Assembly (NCBI RefSeq): GCF_001424485.1
Contig: NZ_LMQC01000023.1
Coordinates: 2,613 to 66,612, forward strand
From: Modestobacter sp. Leaf380
GTDB lineage: Bacteria > Actinomycetota > Actinomycetes > Mycobacteriales > Geodermatophilaceae
DNA: 64,000 nucleotides
Direction: 5' to 3'
The notes under the pieces: model-generated
What the model was told of the DNA's origin: nothing
What the model saw: only the letters and a program-made list of their open reading frames with translations
Database searches by the model: none
In this document: positions 42,721-50,980 of the stretch, piece by piece
Position numbering within the stretch: position 1 is the first letter of the stretch
Layout of the letters: every line of letters begins with the position of its first letter
Translations under genes and position numbers: made by a program

Positions 42721-44106
42721 TCAGCCGAGGGCCCGCACGACGGCTGCCACGTCGGAGACCTCCTCCAGATGCCGGACCATGTCCACCACGCGATCGACGG
42801 CCAGGGCACCGGGCGGGGTGGCCGCGACCCGCGCGCAACCGGCGAACTTCTCGCCCAGGTCCGCCCAGGACAACGGCGCATCTGTGTTCCCCGGTACGCC
42901 GGTGCCCGTCCGCGTGTGCCGCCTCCCGTCGTGCCCGACCAGCTCGACGCGGCCCGGTGGGAGCTCGAGGTGCCAGTCGGCGGCGGCGTCGGGCACCGGG
43001 ACGACCTTCTGCGCCGCGGCCAGCACCGCCGGGTCCCGCAGCGCTCCTCCCGTGAGGTGCTGCAGCCCGATGTCGCCGTGCACCGCGGCGACGGCCACCA
43101 GCCAGGGCAGGCTGAACTTGGCGTCCACGAGGGTGCTCGGGGCCCGCCGGGTGTCCAGCGGCTCGCACATCAGGGCGTGGTAGTCGCCGACGAAGACGCG
43201 GATCTGGGCCACGTCGTCGACGCCGAGACCACCCTCCCGCATCGCCTCGATCGTGGCGTGCACGTGGCTGTGCGCGGTGCCGACGGCCGGCCACCTCTTG
43301 TACAGGGTGCCGGCGCCGCGGAAGTCCACGCCCAGGTCCTCCAGCATCGCCGCCCGGTCGTACCGGCCCCCGAAGTAGGTCGCGAAGACCCCGTACTCGC
43401 CCTCCATGAGGGTGCCGACCGCCGTGGTGCCCTTCTGCGCCATCAGCGCCGCGGTGACGGCGCCTCGGGCCGAGAAGCCGGCGTACATGCCGCGCAGGTC
43501 ACCGCCGGTGCCGCAGACGACCTCCATGACCCCGCTGGACTGTTGACTCGCGATGCCCAGCGCGTCGGCCATCGACGCGGCGGACAGACCCAGCACCCGT
43601 CCGGCCGCGACCGTGCCGGCGTAGACCCCCAGCACCGTGGAGAGGTTCCAGTCCTTGCGCCAGCCCACGGTGCAGCGCAGTCGGGCGAAGAGGTCCTGGC
43701 CGGCGGCCACGGCTGCGACGAGGTCCGCACCGGACACCCCTCCGCGCCGTTCGGCGACGGCGAACGCGGCCGGGACGACGGTGCTGGAGGCGTGCTGACC
43801 CCACGGTGTCTGGTCGTCGAAGTCCAGGCTGTGGGCCAGCGCCCCGTTGGCGAAGGCCGCGGCCACCGCCGACGTGCGGTGCCCGAAGGCGACGACCGAG
43901 GCCTCCGGGTTGCCGCCGGACTCCACGACCAGGTCGACGGCGGAGCGGACCGCGGGCTCGGTCCCGCTGGCGGCCAGCATCACCCCCAGGGTGTCCAGCA
44001 CGCTCTTCTTCGCAGCGTCGCGAGCCGGTGGCGGGACGTCGTCCAGGTGCACCCCCGCGGCCGCGGCCGCGAAGTGGTGGACGACGTCGTCGGTGGTCGT
44101 GGGCAT
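42721..44106 (-). CDS. MmgE/PrpD family protein
   Basis: This 461-residue protein matches the family of 2-methylcitrate dehydratase, cis-aconitate decarboxylase and related lyases. Blocks are VLDTLGVMLAASGTEPA, FANGALAHSLDFDDQTPWGQHASS, and GMYAGFSARGAVTAALMAQKG. The ATG at 44106 follows GAGGA; the longer frame from 44445 is not supported. It is transcribed away from the hydrolase gene and toward the bicupin, possibly with read-through. It would dehydrate or decarboxylate a hydroxy-di/tricarboxylate. Which one is not visible. Confidence 0.9.
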   Translation of the reverse strand: MPTTTDDVVHHFAAAAAGVHLDDVPPPARDAAKKSVLDTLGVMLAASGTEPAVRSAVDLVVESGGNPEASVVAFGHRTSAVAAAFANGALAHSLDFDDQTPWGQHASSTVVPAAFAVAERRGGVSGADLVAAVAAGQDLFARLRCTVGWRKDWNLSTVLGVYAGTVAAGRVLGLSAASMADALGIASQQSSGVMEVVCGTGGDLRGMYAGFSARGAVTAALMAQKGTTAVGTLMEGEYGVFATYFGGRYDRAAMLEDLGVDFRGAGTLYKRWPAVGTAHSHVHATIEAMREGGLGVDDVAQIRVFVGDYHALMCEPLDTRRAPSTLVDAKFSLPWLVAVAAVHGDIGLQHLTGGALRDPAVLAAAQKVVPVPDAAADWHLELPPGRVELVGHDGRRHTRTGTGVPGNTDAPLSWADLGEKFAGCARVAATPPGALAVDRVVDMVRHLEEVSDVAAVVRALG

Positions 44107-44411
44107 CGGACGGTCCTCGTCGGGAGTGGGGGCTCGAGGACGGGATCGACCACCGAGTGCGAGCGAAGTCCCACCAGGTGACACTCCAGACCGGAGGATC
44201 ACACGCAGCGACCTCCGCCACAAGCCACCCGCCCCGACCCCCGCAGCACCGCGGTCCTGCTCCTCCCGCGCCGCGGGCAGCGGGAGAGGGGGGACAAACG
44301 GTCCCTGCCTCGTCGTCCCCCGGGCTCCTACCGTCGAGACGTCCACCCGTCCGGTGGACGGACGACGCCGGTCCCCCGGGACCGGTCCGGCAACGACGAG
44401 GAGCCCCACCC
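44107..44411. other. Divergent intergenic region
   Basis: About 300 bases between the MmgE/PrpD and hydrolase starts. I see no gene and no copy of the TATCCC-N7-GGGA operator. It must hold two divergent promoters. Confidence 0.4.
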
Positions 44412-45368
44412 GTGTCACAGGAGAACGACGGCTACACCTTCGCACTGAGCCCGCAGGTGACCCGGACCCCGGTGCGGTACGCCAACCGCTTCGGCATCGA
44501 GATCGCGGCCGACCTCTACGCCCCCGCCGGGCTGACGGACGCCAGCACCCTCCCCGCCCTGGTGGTCGGTCCCCCGCACGGCGGGGTCAAGGAGCAGGGC
44601 CCCGGGGTGTACGGCAACGCGCTTGCCCAGCGCGGCTTCCTGGTCCTGGCCTTCGACCCCTCCTACAACGGGGAGAGCACCGGGACCCCCCGCCACCTCA
44701 CCTCCCCCGAGGTCTTCGCCGAGGACTTCAGTGCCGGCGTGGACTTCCTCGGCACCCTGCCCTCGGTCGACCGGTCCCACATCGGCGCCATCGGCATCTG
44801 CGGCAGCGGCGGGTTCGCACTCAACGCCGCCCAGGTCGACACCCGCATCCAGGCCGTGGCCACCGCCGCCATGTACGACATCAGCCGGATCGTCCGCGAC
44901 GGGTGGCAGGACTCCACCACCGACGAGCAGCGCCGGGGGGCGCTCGCAGCCCTGGCCACCCAGCGGTGGGCCGATGTCGACGCGGGCGAGCCTGCGCTGA
45001 GCCCGACCTTCCCCGCCGAGTTCCGCCCCGAGGACCTGGACCCGATCACCGCCGAGTTCCACGAGTACTACACCACCGACCGCGGCCGGCACCCCCGGTC
45101 CATCGGGGGGTTCACCATCACCAGCAACGCCGCGCACACCAACCACGGCGCCCTCGCCCACCTGCCCGACATCGCCCCGCGTCCGGTCCTGCTGGTGACC
45201 GGGGACCAGGCCCACTCCCGCTGGTTCTCCGACACGGTGCTCGAGCAGGCCGCTGAGCCCGTCGAGCTCCTCGTGGTCCCCGGCGCCCGGCACATCGACC
45301 TGTACGACCGGACCGACCTCATCCCCTTCGACGAGCTGGCCACGTTCTTCACACGCGCCCTGAGCTGA
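44412..45368 (+). CDS. Alpha/beta hydrolase (dienelactone hydrolase/YcjY-like)
   Basis: This 318-residue hydrolase has the oxyanion-region VVGPPHGGVKEQ and the nucleophile elbow GAIGICGSGGFA, where cysteine takes the position of the usual serine. The later part has DQAHSRWFS and the catalytic histidine in PGARHIDLYD. The start is the GTG at 44412 after GAGGAGCCCC; the frame to 43806 is a shadow. It is the last gene before the tRNA fragment that marks the island border. It may open a lactone or cleave an ester; the substrate is unknown. Confidence 0.85.
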   Translation: MSQENDGYTFALSPQVTRTPVRYANRFGIEIAADLYAPAGLTDASTLPALVVGPPHGGVKEQGPGVYGNALAQRGFLVLAFDPSYNGESTGTPRHLTSPEVFAEDFSAGVDFLGTLPSVDRSHIGAIGICGSGGFALNAAQVDTRIQAVATAAMYDISRIVRDGWQDSTTDEQRRGALAALATQRWADVDAGEPALSPTFPAEFRPEDLDPITAEFHEYYTTDRGRHPRSIGGFTITSNAAHTNHGALAHLPDIAPRPVLLVTGDQAHSRWFSDTVLEQAAEPVELLVVPGARHIDLYDRTDLIPFDELATFFTRALS

Positions 45369-46296
45369 CGTCGACCCACGGCGCCACGCGGCCAGGCAGT
45401 CCCACCGGGCCTGCGACGACCTCGCTACGGCGAGCGGCTCGCGCCGGTGCCCTCGCCTCCCCACCGACGAGGCGGGACCCCACCGCCCCCGACTCACAGC
45501 GGTGTCCGGTCGGCCTGGGGCGGGCCCGTGGAGCCGCGGCTGTACCGCGCCGCGCCACGGAGAACGGCGCGCCACCGTGACCGTCACGGGTGTCGACGCG
45601 CGGAGGCGGACGGTCCGCGACGCCGGTCGGTGGGGAACCTGGCCACCGACGCGGGACGCACGGCACGCACGGCACGCTCGGTCGCCTGTGCTGACGCCGG
45701 TCGATCTGCAACGACCCCGCCGGCCCGGACGTCGGTGACCGTGCGCCGCACCCGCCCTCAGGGGCCGAGCGGCACCTCGCGGCTGTACTCACGCCAGAGG
45801 CGGGCCGCCCCGTTGGGACGACCCGCCTCTGGCCTGCACTGTCGGGCTGACAGGATTTGAACCTGCGACCCCTTGACCCCCAGCCAGCAGCGGGGGGTCC
45901 ACAGCGGTCCACACACGTCCTGTTTCCGCAGGTCAGACAGGTTCGGCGTCCGGGGCCGTCCGTCGCTGTGCAGGCTCGTCCAGACCGCGTTGCTGTACCG
46001 GTTGCTGTACTCGGCCCGCTGCCGGAGGCGAGCGCCTTGCGGTCGTTTACCTCCCGGCGGTGTCCAGCACGGACGACCGTCACGACCAGCGCGTCGTCGA
46101 GGACGTCGTAGATGACGCGGTGGTCCCCCACCCGGATGCGCCAAGCGGTCTGCTCCCCCACCAGCTTCGTGGCACCCGACGGCCGCGGCTCATCAGCCAA
46201 GTCGCCGATGGCAGCGACCAGCCGCGCGCGCACCGGCCGGTCGAGCTTGCGCACCTGCCGGGCCGCCGCGGCGGTGAACTCGACGGAGTACGTCAC
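45349..46296 (-). CDS. RelE/ParE-type toxin with a read-through C-terminal extension
   Basis: The first 88 residues are a RelE-family toxin, an mRNA interferase acting at the ribosome: YSVEFTAAAARQVRKLD, the basic core WRIRVGDHRVIYDV and VVRAGHRREV. A normal toxin would stop here, near 46030. Instead the frame stays open through 45349 and crosses the tRNA fragment, giving a tail with no recognisable domain. Only the first 264 bases can be trusted as the toxin. The tail probably arose when the island's integration joined the gene to new sequence. The GTG at 46296 overlaps the antitoxin stop by four bases (GTGA). Confidence 0.6.
   Translation of the reverse strand: MTYSVEFTAAAARQVRKLDRPVRARLVAAIGDLADEPRPSGATKLVGEQTAWRIRVGDHRVIYDVLDDALVVTVVRAGHRREVNDRKALASGSGPSTATGTATRSGRACTATDGPGRRTCLTCGNRTCVDRCGPPAAGWGSRGRRFKSCQPDSAGQRRVVPTGRPASGVSTAARCRSAPEGGCGARSPTSGPAGSLQIDRRQHRRPSVPCVPCVPRRWPGSPPTGVADRPPPRVDTRDGHGGAPFSVARRGTAAAPRARPRPTGHRCESGAVGSRLVGGEARAPARAARRSEVVAGPVGLPGRVAPWVDVSSGRV
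45369..45793. other. Gene-poor stretch before the island border
   Basis: About 425 bases without a convincing gene. Codon patterns are poor in every frame. It is the chromosomal flank between the hydrolase gene and the tRNA terminator. Confidence 0.5.
45794..45832. terminator. Hairpin downstream of the tRNA-Pro fragment
   Basis: CCAGAGGCGGG (45794-45804) pairs perfectly with CCCGCCTCTGG (45822-45832). On the minus strand it lies just after the tRNA 3' end, where a tRNA terminator belongs. It indicates that the chromosomal flank starts here. Confidence 0.65.
45842..45883 (-). other. tRNA-Pro(GGG) 3' fragment, attachment-site remnant (attR-like)
   Basis: On the minus strand the 42 nt give an anticodon loop CTGGGGG, anticodon-stem half TCAAG, variable loop GGGTC, T-arm GCAGG-TTCAAAT-CCTGT and acceptor strand CAGCCCG plus A. 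This matches the 3' half of tRNA-Pro(GGG). The bases before it (plus-strand 45884 upward) do not fit the tRNA 5' half, so the gene is not intact. This is the usual scar of an element integrated at a tRNA 3' end. The element lies on the high-coordinate side. Confidence 0.8.
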
Positions 46297-46556
46297 CCAG
46301 CGAGCTCGTCACGCACCGCGGCCAACGACACCCGCTCCCCGTCGTCCTCGGCCTTGGCCGACCGGTAAGCCGCCACGTCCTGAGCCATCTCCAGCGCCTC
46401 CAGTGCCTCGAGGTCGGCGACCCCGACCACCACCGCGGCCAACTTGCCGTTGCGGGTCACCCCGATGCGCTCCCCGCCGTACATCGCCCGACCCAAAACA
46501 TCGGACAGCTGACCGCGCAGCTCGCGAGTGGTTACCTCGCCGGAGATGGTGTCCAT
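46293..46556 (-). CDS. RelB/Phd-type antitoxin
   Basis: This 87-residue protein has the Phd/YefM-like pattern TTRELRGQLSDVLGRAMYGGERIGVTRNGKLAAVVVGVADLEALE. The N-terminal part binds DNA and the C-terminal tail wraps the toxin. The ATG at 46556 is chosen over the earlier frame start at 46592, which adds a non-conserved segment. The stop overlaps the toxin start. The pair would autoregulate and may stabilise the island. Confidence 0.88.
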   Translation of the reverse strand: MDTISGEVTTRELRGQLSDVLGRAMYGGERIGVTRNGKLAAVVVGVADLEALEALEMAQDVAAYRSAKAEDDGERVSLAAVRDELAG

Positions 46557-46946
46557 GCTCCCACCGTACGCCGCACATTCAACTGTGTACACAGACTGGA
46601 AGCGGTGCTGCGTCGGCCCCTTGGTCGAGAGTCGGCCCGGACTTCACGCCGAAGGGCCGCGACCCAGTGGCGCCCGAACGCTCACGCTGCACCCGACGAA
46701 GCCGGTGCCGTCCCGCCGTCGATCCAGAATCTGCGGGGTGGGGGCTTGCGGTCCGTTCTTTCCGGAACGAGTTTCGGTCCGCGTTCGCAGACCTCGACCT
46801 GCGGGTTTGTGTGACTGCTCGAACGTCCGTCCAGCGGCTCACAAACCGGCGGTTGTGGAACGCAGTTGCGGCACCCGTTCTTGGTCACGCAGTGTCACGA
46901 TGCCGAGAGCCGCTACGTCCAGGTCTGCGGACGCCGGCTGAGATGG
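46557..46946. other. Intergenic region with a repeat
   Basis: About 390 bases with lower GC than elsewhere and no supported gene. It contains the 32-base repeat at 46815-46846. The antitoxin promoter lies at its left edge. Confidence 0.4.
46815..46846 (-). repeat. 32-bp repeat, copy A
   Basis: On the minus strand this begins GTTTGTGAGCCGCTGG and continues for 16 bases. It matches copy B at 61511-61542 at 27 of 32 positions, in inverted orientation. The nature of the element is uncertain. Confidence 0.7.
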
Positions 46947-47723
46947 TCAGCGGACGAGGCTCACGACGACTTGGCCGAGCACCAGGACCGCTACGGCGAA
47001 GACCAGCCAGGCGAACCAGCGCTTGAGTCGTGCTGTGTCCAGGCCGGCGCCCAGTCGTCCGGCGACGAGTGCGGCGATTACGGCGGCGGCGGTGAAGCCG
47101 ACGGTGATGGGCACGTCGATGGGGGCCTCGCCGGCGTGGGCGGCGAACCCGGCGGCGCTGTTGACGGCCACGATGACCAGTGAGGTGCCGATCGCGGTGG
47201 TCATCGGGAGGCCGAGCACGATGACCAGCACGGGGATGATGAGGAACCCACCCCCGACGCCGAGCAGGCCGGTGAGGAACCCGACGACGAGACCACCGGC
47301 GATGGTGCGGGGCAGGCAGCGCCGCCAGTTGACGGTCCCGTGGTCGGTGGCGCACGCGGCCCCGGTAGCGGGCTTGTCCTGCAGCATCCGCACGCCTGCG
47401 GCGATCATCAGGGCCGCGAACAAGGTCAGGACGACGTCGTCGGGCAGCAGCCGGTTGACCGCCGCTCCGGCGAAGGCCGTCGCCGCCCCGGCTGCTCCGA
47501 ACACGATGGCGATGCGCCACGCGATCTGGCGGGCGCGCAGTCGGGGCAGTAGGGCGACGACGGCGGTGATGCCGACGACCAGCAGCGACGTGGCTACGGC
47601 CTGGGGCAGCGGTTGTCCGACGACGTAGACCAGGGCGGGCACGGCCAGGATCGACCCGCCCCCGCCGAGGAGTCCGACGAGGGCGCCGATGACCAGGCCG
47701 AGGCCGATCGCTGCGGCGATCAC
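46947..47723 (-). CDS. TauE/SafE family sulfite exporter-like permease
   Basis: This 258-residue membrane protein has eight hydrophobic segments arranged as two repeats. Each begins with a glycine-rich turn: GALVGLLGGGGSILAVPAL and FLTGLLGVGGGFLIIPVL. The family exports sulfite, thiosulfate or other sulfur species, or takes some of them up. The GTG at 47723 overlaps the stop of the rhodanese gene (GTGA). It is the last gene of the CstR-headed operon, and export of sulfite made by the dioxygenase fits. Confidence 0.9.
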   Translation of the reverse strand: MIAAAIGLGLVIGALVGLLGGGGSILAVPALVYVVGQPLPQAVATSLLVVGITAVVALLPRLRARQIAWRIAIVFGAAGAATAFAGAAVNRLLPDDVVLTLFAALMIAAGVRMLQDKPATGAACATDHGTVNWRRCLPRTIAGGLVVGFLTGLLGVGGGFLIIPVLVIVLGLPMTTAIGTSLVIVAVNSAAGFAAHAGEAPIDVPITVGFTAAAVIAALVAGRLGAGLDTARLKRWFAWLVFAVAVLVLGQVVVSLVR

Positions 47724-48286
47724 CGGGTGGTGGCGGTGCGCAGCACCTGCAGCACGTCGTCGAGGTGCACCGGGGTCCCGCCGCGGTTGTAGGGCAGCGC
47801 GGACAGGGCGGCACCCATGGCGCAAGTGTCGGTGACCGCAGCCCCGGCCAGGCCGGCCCCGATGCCGCCGGCGAGGAAGCGGGCCCGGGGAAACCGGATC
47901 GAGGCCAGCACGCTGCCGGCGACGATGGTGCCGGCGACCAGGCGGACCTGACGCTCCAGAGCCCAGCGCTGCTTCCCCCGGCGAACGGTGTGGCCGTCGG
48001 CGGTGTGGGCGTTCGTGCCGCCCTCGAGCACGGCCAGCTGCTCAGCGCCGGCCGAGGCCAGCGCGTCGTGCGCGGTGCGGGCCCTCGATCCGGCCTGGCA
48101 CACCAGCACGACCGGGCCCTCCAGGGCGTCGGCCAGGGTGTCGGCGTGGGCCTGCACCAGGGGCAGGGGCACGTTGACTGCGCCGGGGATGTGGGCGGTC
48201 TCGAACTCCGCCGGGGTGCGGACGTCGACCACGGTGGCCGTGGTGGCGGCGACCTCGGTAGGGGCGATCAGGGTGGGGCTGGTCAT
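47720..48286 (-). CDS. Rhodanese with DUF2892 membrane domain
   Basis: This 188-residue protein has an N-terminal rhodanese domain (VVDVRTPAEFETAHIPGAVNVP, active cysteine in LVCQAGSRA) and a C-terminal two-helix DUF2892 domain (IRFPRARFLAGGIGAGLAG) as in YgaP. It transfers sulfane sulfur at the membrane. The ATG at 48286 follows AGAGGAC. It is coupled to the TauE gene. The role is probably to pass persulfide sulfur to thiol acceptors. Confidence 0.9.
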   Translation of the reverse strand: MTSPTLIAPTEVAATTATVVDVRTPAEFETAHIPGAVNVPLPLVQAHADTLADALEGPVVLVCQAGSRARTAHDALASAGAEQLAVLEGGTNAHTADGHTVRRGKQRWALERQVRLVAGTIVAGSVLASIRFPRARFLAGGIGAGLAGAAVTDTCAMGAALSALPYNRGGTPVHLDDVLQVLRTATTR

Positions 48287-48318
48287 GGGGCGTTTGTCCT
48301 CTCGGCAGTGGGTGTGGA

Positions 48319-48486
48319 TCAGGAGCGGCTGAGGAGTCGGCGCAGGCGCCCGGGCTCACGGGGCTCGGCGGCGTGGCCGGGGCAGCGCTGTCCGGTGGGC
48401 ACCCCGCGCATGACCTGGTCGACGTGCTGGCCGCAACCGGCCCAGGTGGTCTTCCCGCAGGTGCGACACGTGGTCGCGCGGCACAT
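48319..48486 (-). CDS. Small Cys-rich protein (55 residues)
   Basis: This is a short gene many callers would miss. It reads MCRATTCRTCGKTTWAGCGQ, then HVDQVMRGV and QRCPGHA. Four to five cysteines are arranged as CxxxxCxxC...C, a likely zinc ribbon or metal site. I recognise it as a recurrent small actinobacterial protein beside sulfur and metal genes, but its function is not known to me. The ATG at 48486 comes directly before the end of the dioxygenase gene, 32 bases before the next rhodanese gene. Confidence 0.7.
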   Translation of the reverse strand: MCRATTCRTCGKTTWAGCGQHVDQVMRGVPTGQRCPGHAAEPREPGRLRRLLSRS

Positions 48487-48487
48487 C

Positions 48488-49864
48488 TCAGACCGCCACG
48501 GACTCGGTGTGCAGGCCCGCAGCGGCCGATCCGGTCTCGGGGTCGCCGTAGCCGCCGTCGACCAGCACCGGACGACGTCCGGCCCGGGCCAGCAGCGACG
48601 CGGCGATCGAGGCGCGGTAGCCCGAGCCGCAATAGACCCAGACCTCCCCGCCGGGGATCTCGCCCATCCGGTCACGCAGCTCGTGGATGGGCACATGCAC
48701 CGATCCCCGGACCCCACCACTGGCCCGCTCGTCGTCCCGGCGGGCGTCGAGGACGACGGTGTCGGGGTGCTCGGCCAACTGGGCGGCCAGGCCGGCGAAG
48801 TCGCTGACCGGGTAGGACCCCAGGTCGGCATCAGCGGCGAGGTCCTCGGGCGTGCCCACAGCGGCACCGGCGATCCGGTCGACCCCGATGCGGACCAGCT
48901 CCCGGCGGGCGGTGGCGACCTGCTCCGCGCTGTCCCCGATCAGGGTCAGCGGGGCGTCCCAGTCGTAGAGCCAGCCCAGGTAGGTGAGGAAGTTGTCGCC
49001 CAGCTCGAAGTTCAGCGCCCCGGGCAGGTGCCCCGCGGCGAAGGCGGTGCGGGTGCGCAGGTCGACAACCCACTCCCCCGCCGCCAGCCGGCCGGCCAGC
49101 TCCTCGGCGTCGACCACCCGGGGGGTCGACAGATCCACCGGCGCGGGGCCAGCGGCATTGATCGGGCCCATGTGGGCGTAGTAGGCCGGGTAGGCACCCA
49201 GCCCGGCGATCAGCTCGTCGACGAAGGTCTGCTCGTCCTGGGTCAGCGCCGGGTTCACCGATCGCTGCTCCTCGATCGTGGACGACGTGCCGCTGGTCGG
49301 GGTCGCGGCGCAGAAGCTGCCGAACCCGTGACTGGGGAACACCGCGGTGCCTGCCGGCAGCTCGGCGGCCAGGCGCCGCACCGAGTGGAACTGGGCATGG
49401 GTGAGGGTGCCGGTGTGCTCGGCCCCCAGCAGGTCGGTGCGCCCGGTCGAGCCGTAGAGCATGGAACCGCCGGTGAAGACCGCCTGCACCTCACCATCGG
49501 CGCCGGACAGGGCGTAGGAGACGTGGTGGTGGGTGTGCCCGGGGGTGTGCACAACGGTGATCTGCAGGTCACCGGCCCTGTGCACGTCACCGTCGGCCGC
49601 AGGGACCCGCTCGTAGGCGACGTCGTCGCCAGCCGGGACGAGATAGGCCGCCCCAGTGACCCGGGCCAGCTCGAGGCCACCGGTCACGTAGTCGTTGTGC
49701 ACGTGGGTCTCCAGCACGTGGGTGAGGGTCACCCCGCGTCGGGCGACCAGGTCCTGGACGCGGTCGATGTCGCGCTGGGGGTCGATGACGATGCCGGTGC
49801 CGGCCTCGCTGACCAGGTAGCTGCGGTCGCCCAGGCTGGTGGTCTCGATGACGTCGATCTGCAC
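48488..49864 (-). CDS. MBL-fold persulfide dioxygenase fused to two rhodanese domains (ETHE1/CstB-like)
   Basis: This 458-residue protein has a metallo-beta-lactamase domain with HVHND (His54, His56, Asp58), TPGHTHHH and FTGGSMLYG, as in persulfide dioxygenases. Two rhodanese domains follow. The second has the active cysteine in VYCGSGYRAS. The first (VVDLRTRTAFAAGHLPGAL) has LIGDSAEQ at the active loop and lacks the cysteine, so it is probably structural. The enzyme would oxidise a persulfide to sulfite or thiosulfate with oxygen and iron. The ATG at 49864 follows AAGGAGAC. It is central to the sulfide detoxification operon. Confidence 0.93.
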   Translation of the reverse strand: MQIDVIETTSLGDRSYLVSEAGTGIVIDPQRDIDRVQDLVARRGVTLTHVLETHVHNDYVTGGLELARVTGAAYLVPAGDDVAYERVPAADGDVHRAGDLQITVVHTPGHTHHHVSYALSGADGEVQAVFTGGSMLYGSTGRTDLLGAEHTGTLTHAQFHSVRRLAAELPAGTAVFPSHGFGSFCAATPTSGTSSTIEEQRSVNPALTQDEQTFVDELIAGLGAYPAYYAHMGPINAAGPAPVDLSTPRVVDAEELAGRLAAGEWVVDLRTRTAFAAGHLPGALNFELGDNFLTYLGWLYDWDAPLTLIGDSAEQVATARRELVRIGVDRIAGAAVGTPEDLAADADLGSYPVSDFAGLAAQLAEHPDTVVLDARRDDERASGGVRGSVHVPIHELRDRMGEIPGGEVWVYCGSGYRASIAASLLARAGRRPVLVDGGYGDPETGSAAAGLHTESVAV

Positions 49865-49945
49865 GGCTGTCTCCTTGCATACGGTACGGGGTAGGGGTAT
49901 CTGACGGTTCTGCTGAGGAACTGTTGGCGACGAGCGGGAGGCGCC

Positions 49946-50245
49946 TCAGGCGGTGGGGAGGCCGGCGTCTCGCCAGGCGTTCATGCCGCCGGCCATGTTG
50001 CTCACGCGGAGACCGGCCGCAGCCAGGGCCTCGGCGGCCTGCTGGCTGCGCCGCCCGCTCTGGCACACGGTGATGACCGGGGCGGTCGGGTCGAGCTCGC
50101 CGACCCGGGCGGCCAGCTGTCCCAGCGGGATCGCGGTGCTGCCGGCGATCGCGCCGGTGGCGACCTCGTCGGGTTCACGGACGTCGACCACGGTGCTGCC
50201 GGTATCAGCAGCGACCTGGGCGGGGGTGAGCTGGGCGATCTGCAC
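49946..50245 (-). CDS. Single-domain rhodanese
   Basis: This 99-residue protein is a stand-alone rhodanese: VVDVREPDEVATGAIAGSTAIP and the active loop TVCQSGRRSQ, then GGMNAWRDAGLP. It transfers sulfur to or from small thiols. The ATG at 50245 follows GAGGAGGCAC. It is the second gene after the CstR-like repressor, 24 bases away. Confidence 0.92.
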   Translation of the reverse strand: MQIAQLTPAQVAADTGSTVVDVREPDEVATGAIAGSTAIPLGQLAARVGELDPTAPVITVCQSGRRSQQAAEALAAAGLRVSNMAGGMNAWRDAGLPTA

Positions 50246-50269
50246 GGTGCCTCCTCGTTGTGGGGTGGT

Positions 50270-50536
50270 TCAGGCCAGGGACAGCAGCAGCTTCTCCAGC
50301 TGCGCCAGGTCGACCTCGCGCTCGTCGGGGGCCGAGTTGACCGAGCAGTACCGCATGCCGGTGCTGACGACGGCGAAGCTCGCCTTGTTCAGCGCCTTCG
50401 AAGCCGCCGCCAGCTGAGTCACCACGGCAGCGCAGTCGCGGCCGTCCTCGATCATCTTCACGATGCCGCCGATCTGGCCCTGGATGCGGTTCAGGCGCTT
50501 CACGACGTCGGCGAGCTCGCCCTGGGGGATGTTCAC
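50270..50536 (-). CDS. CsoR/DUF156-family repressor, persulfide-sensing (CstR-like) type
   Basis: This 88-residue all-helical repressor belongs to the CsoR/RcnR family. The first ligand cysteine (GRDCAAVV) and the third (GMRYC) are kept at CsoR spacing (C36...C65 in the CsoR numbering). The middle histidine is glycine (STGMRYC), so the copper site is broken. That pattern is typical of CstR, which senses persulfides through two cysteines. The operon of rhodaneses and a persulfide dioxygenase supports this. The operator TACCCCCGGGGGTA lies 16 bases before the start. Confidence 0.85.
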   Translation of the reverse strand: MNIPQGELADVVKRLNRIQGQIGGIVKMIEDGRDCAAVVTQLAAASKALNKASFAVVSTGMRYCSVNSAPDEREVDLAQLEKLLLSLA

Positions 50537-50551
50537 GCCTCAGACTGTAGA

Positions 50552-50565
50552 TACCCCCGGGGGTA
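50552..50565. promoter_or_regulatory. CstR/CsoR-type operator
   Basis: TACCCCCGGGGGTA is a perfect 14-base palindrome before the CstR-like gene, and an identical copy lies at 54169-54182. G-tracts between TA steps are typical of CsoR-family operators. Confidence 0.75.
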
Positions 50566-50787
50566 CCTAGCAACCCAGCTCGTCGTGCAGTGGGTCACGA
50601 CTGCACAGGACCACACACGACTTGCCACGGACCGTCCGAGAACGGAGTTTCGTGGTCACCCCGGAGCGTGCTGTCCGACGGTGGCTGTGTCCGGCCGCCG
50701 CCTCACCCGCAGCCTCGGTGATGTTGTTCGACGAGCCAGGGCGCCTCCTGGTGCGTGAGCACCGCACGGCCCGCGTGTCACCGTGGG

Positions 50788-50801
50788 TACCCGCTGGGGT
50801 A
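50788..50801. promoter_or_regulatory. Operator-like site before the decayed DUF6153 copy
   Basis: TACCCGCTGGGGTA is related to TACCCTGGTGGGGTA at 54305 and 63877. All three lie about 24 bases before a DUF6153 start, so they are homologous. Confidence 0.5.
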
Positions 50802-50824
50802 TCCGGTCCGGTGGTGGAGGTGTC

Positions 50825-50953
50825 GTGCGGGCTCGCCTGCTGTGGACGCTGCTGCTGCTGGCCGCTGTGTTCTCTGTGCACGGCCTCGTGCCGTCGTCGA
50901 CCGCGTTACAGCCTGCGCACCTACCCCTGAGCTCAACCGACTGTGCGTGTTGA
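50825..50953 (+). pseudogene. DUF6153 gene copy 1 with an internal deletion
   Basis: The first 20 codons (VRARLLWTLLLLAAVFSVHG) match the intact DUF6153 protein at 54343-54783. About 310 bases are then missing. The sequence rejoins near the end of the intact copy (CGACCGCG...TGCGCACC) in a different frame and stops after 42 residues. Flanking DNA on both sides is homologous to the second copy. It is a degenerate duplicate. Confidence 0.8.
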
Positions 50954-50980
50954 GGGTTTGAGCCGAACCACCTGACACCC

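Noticed and set aside
45842-45920. An intact tRNA gene
   Set aside because: Only the 3' 42 nt fit. The bases that should form the D-arm, anticodon-stem 5' half and acceptor 5' strand do not match.
45942-45952. GGTCAGACAGG near the island border as another copy of the left-locus motif
   Set aside because: Single partial match with no promoter context; probably chance.
46528-46941. Several open frames between the antitoxin and TauE genes
   Set aside because: Odd composition rich in Cys, Arg and Pro, no start signals and no conserved motif.
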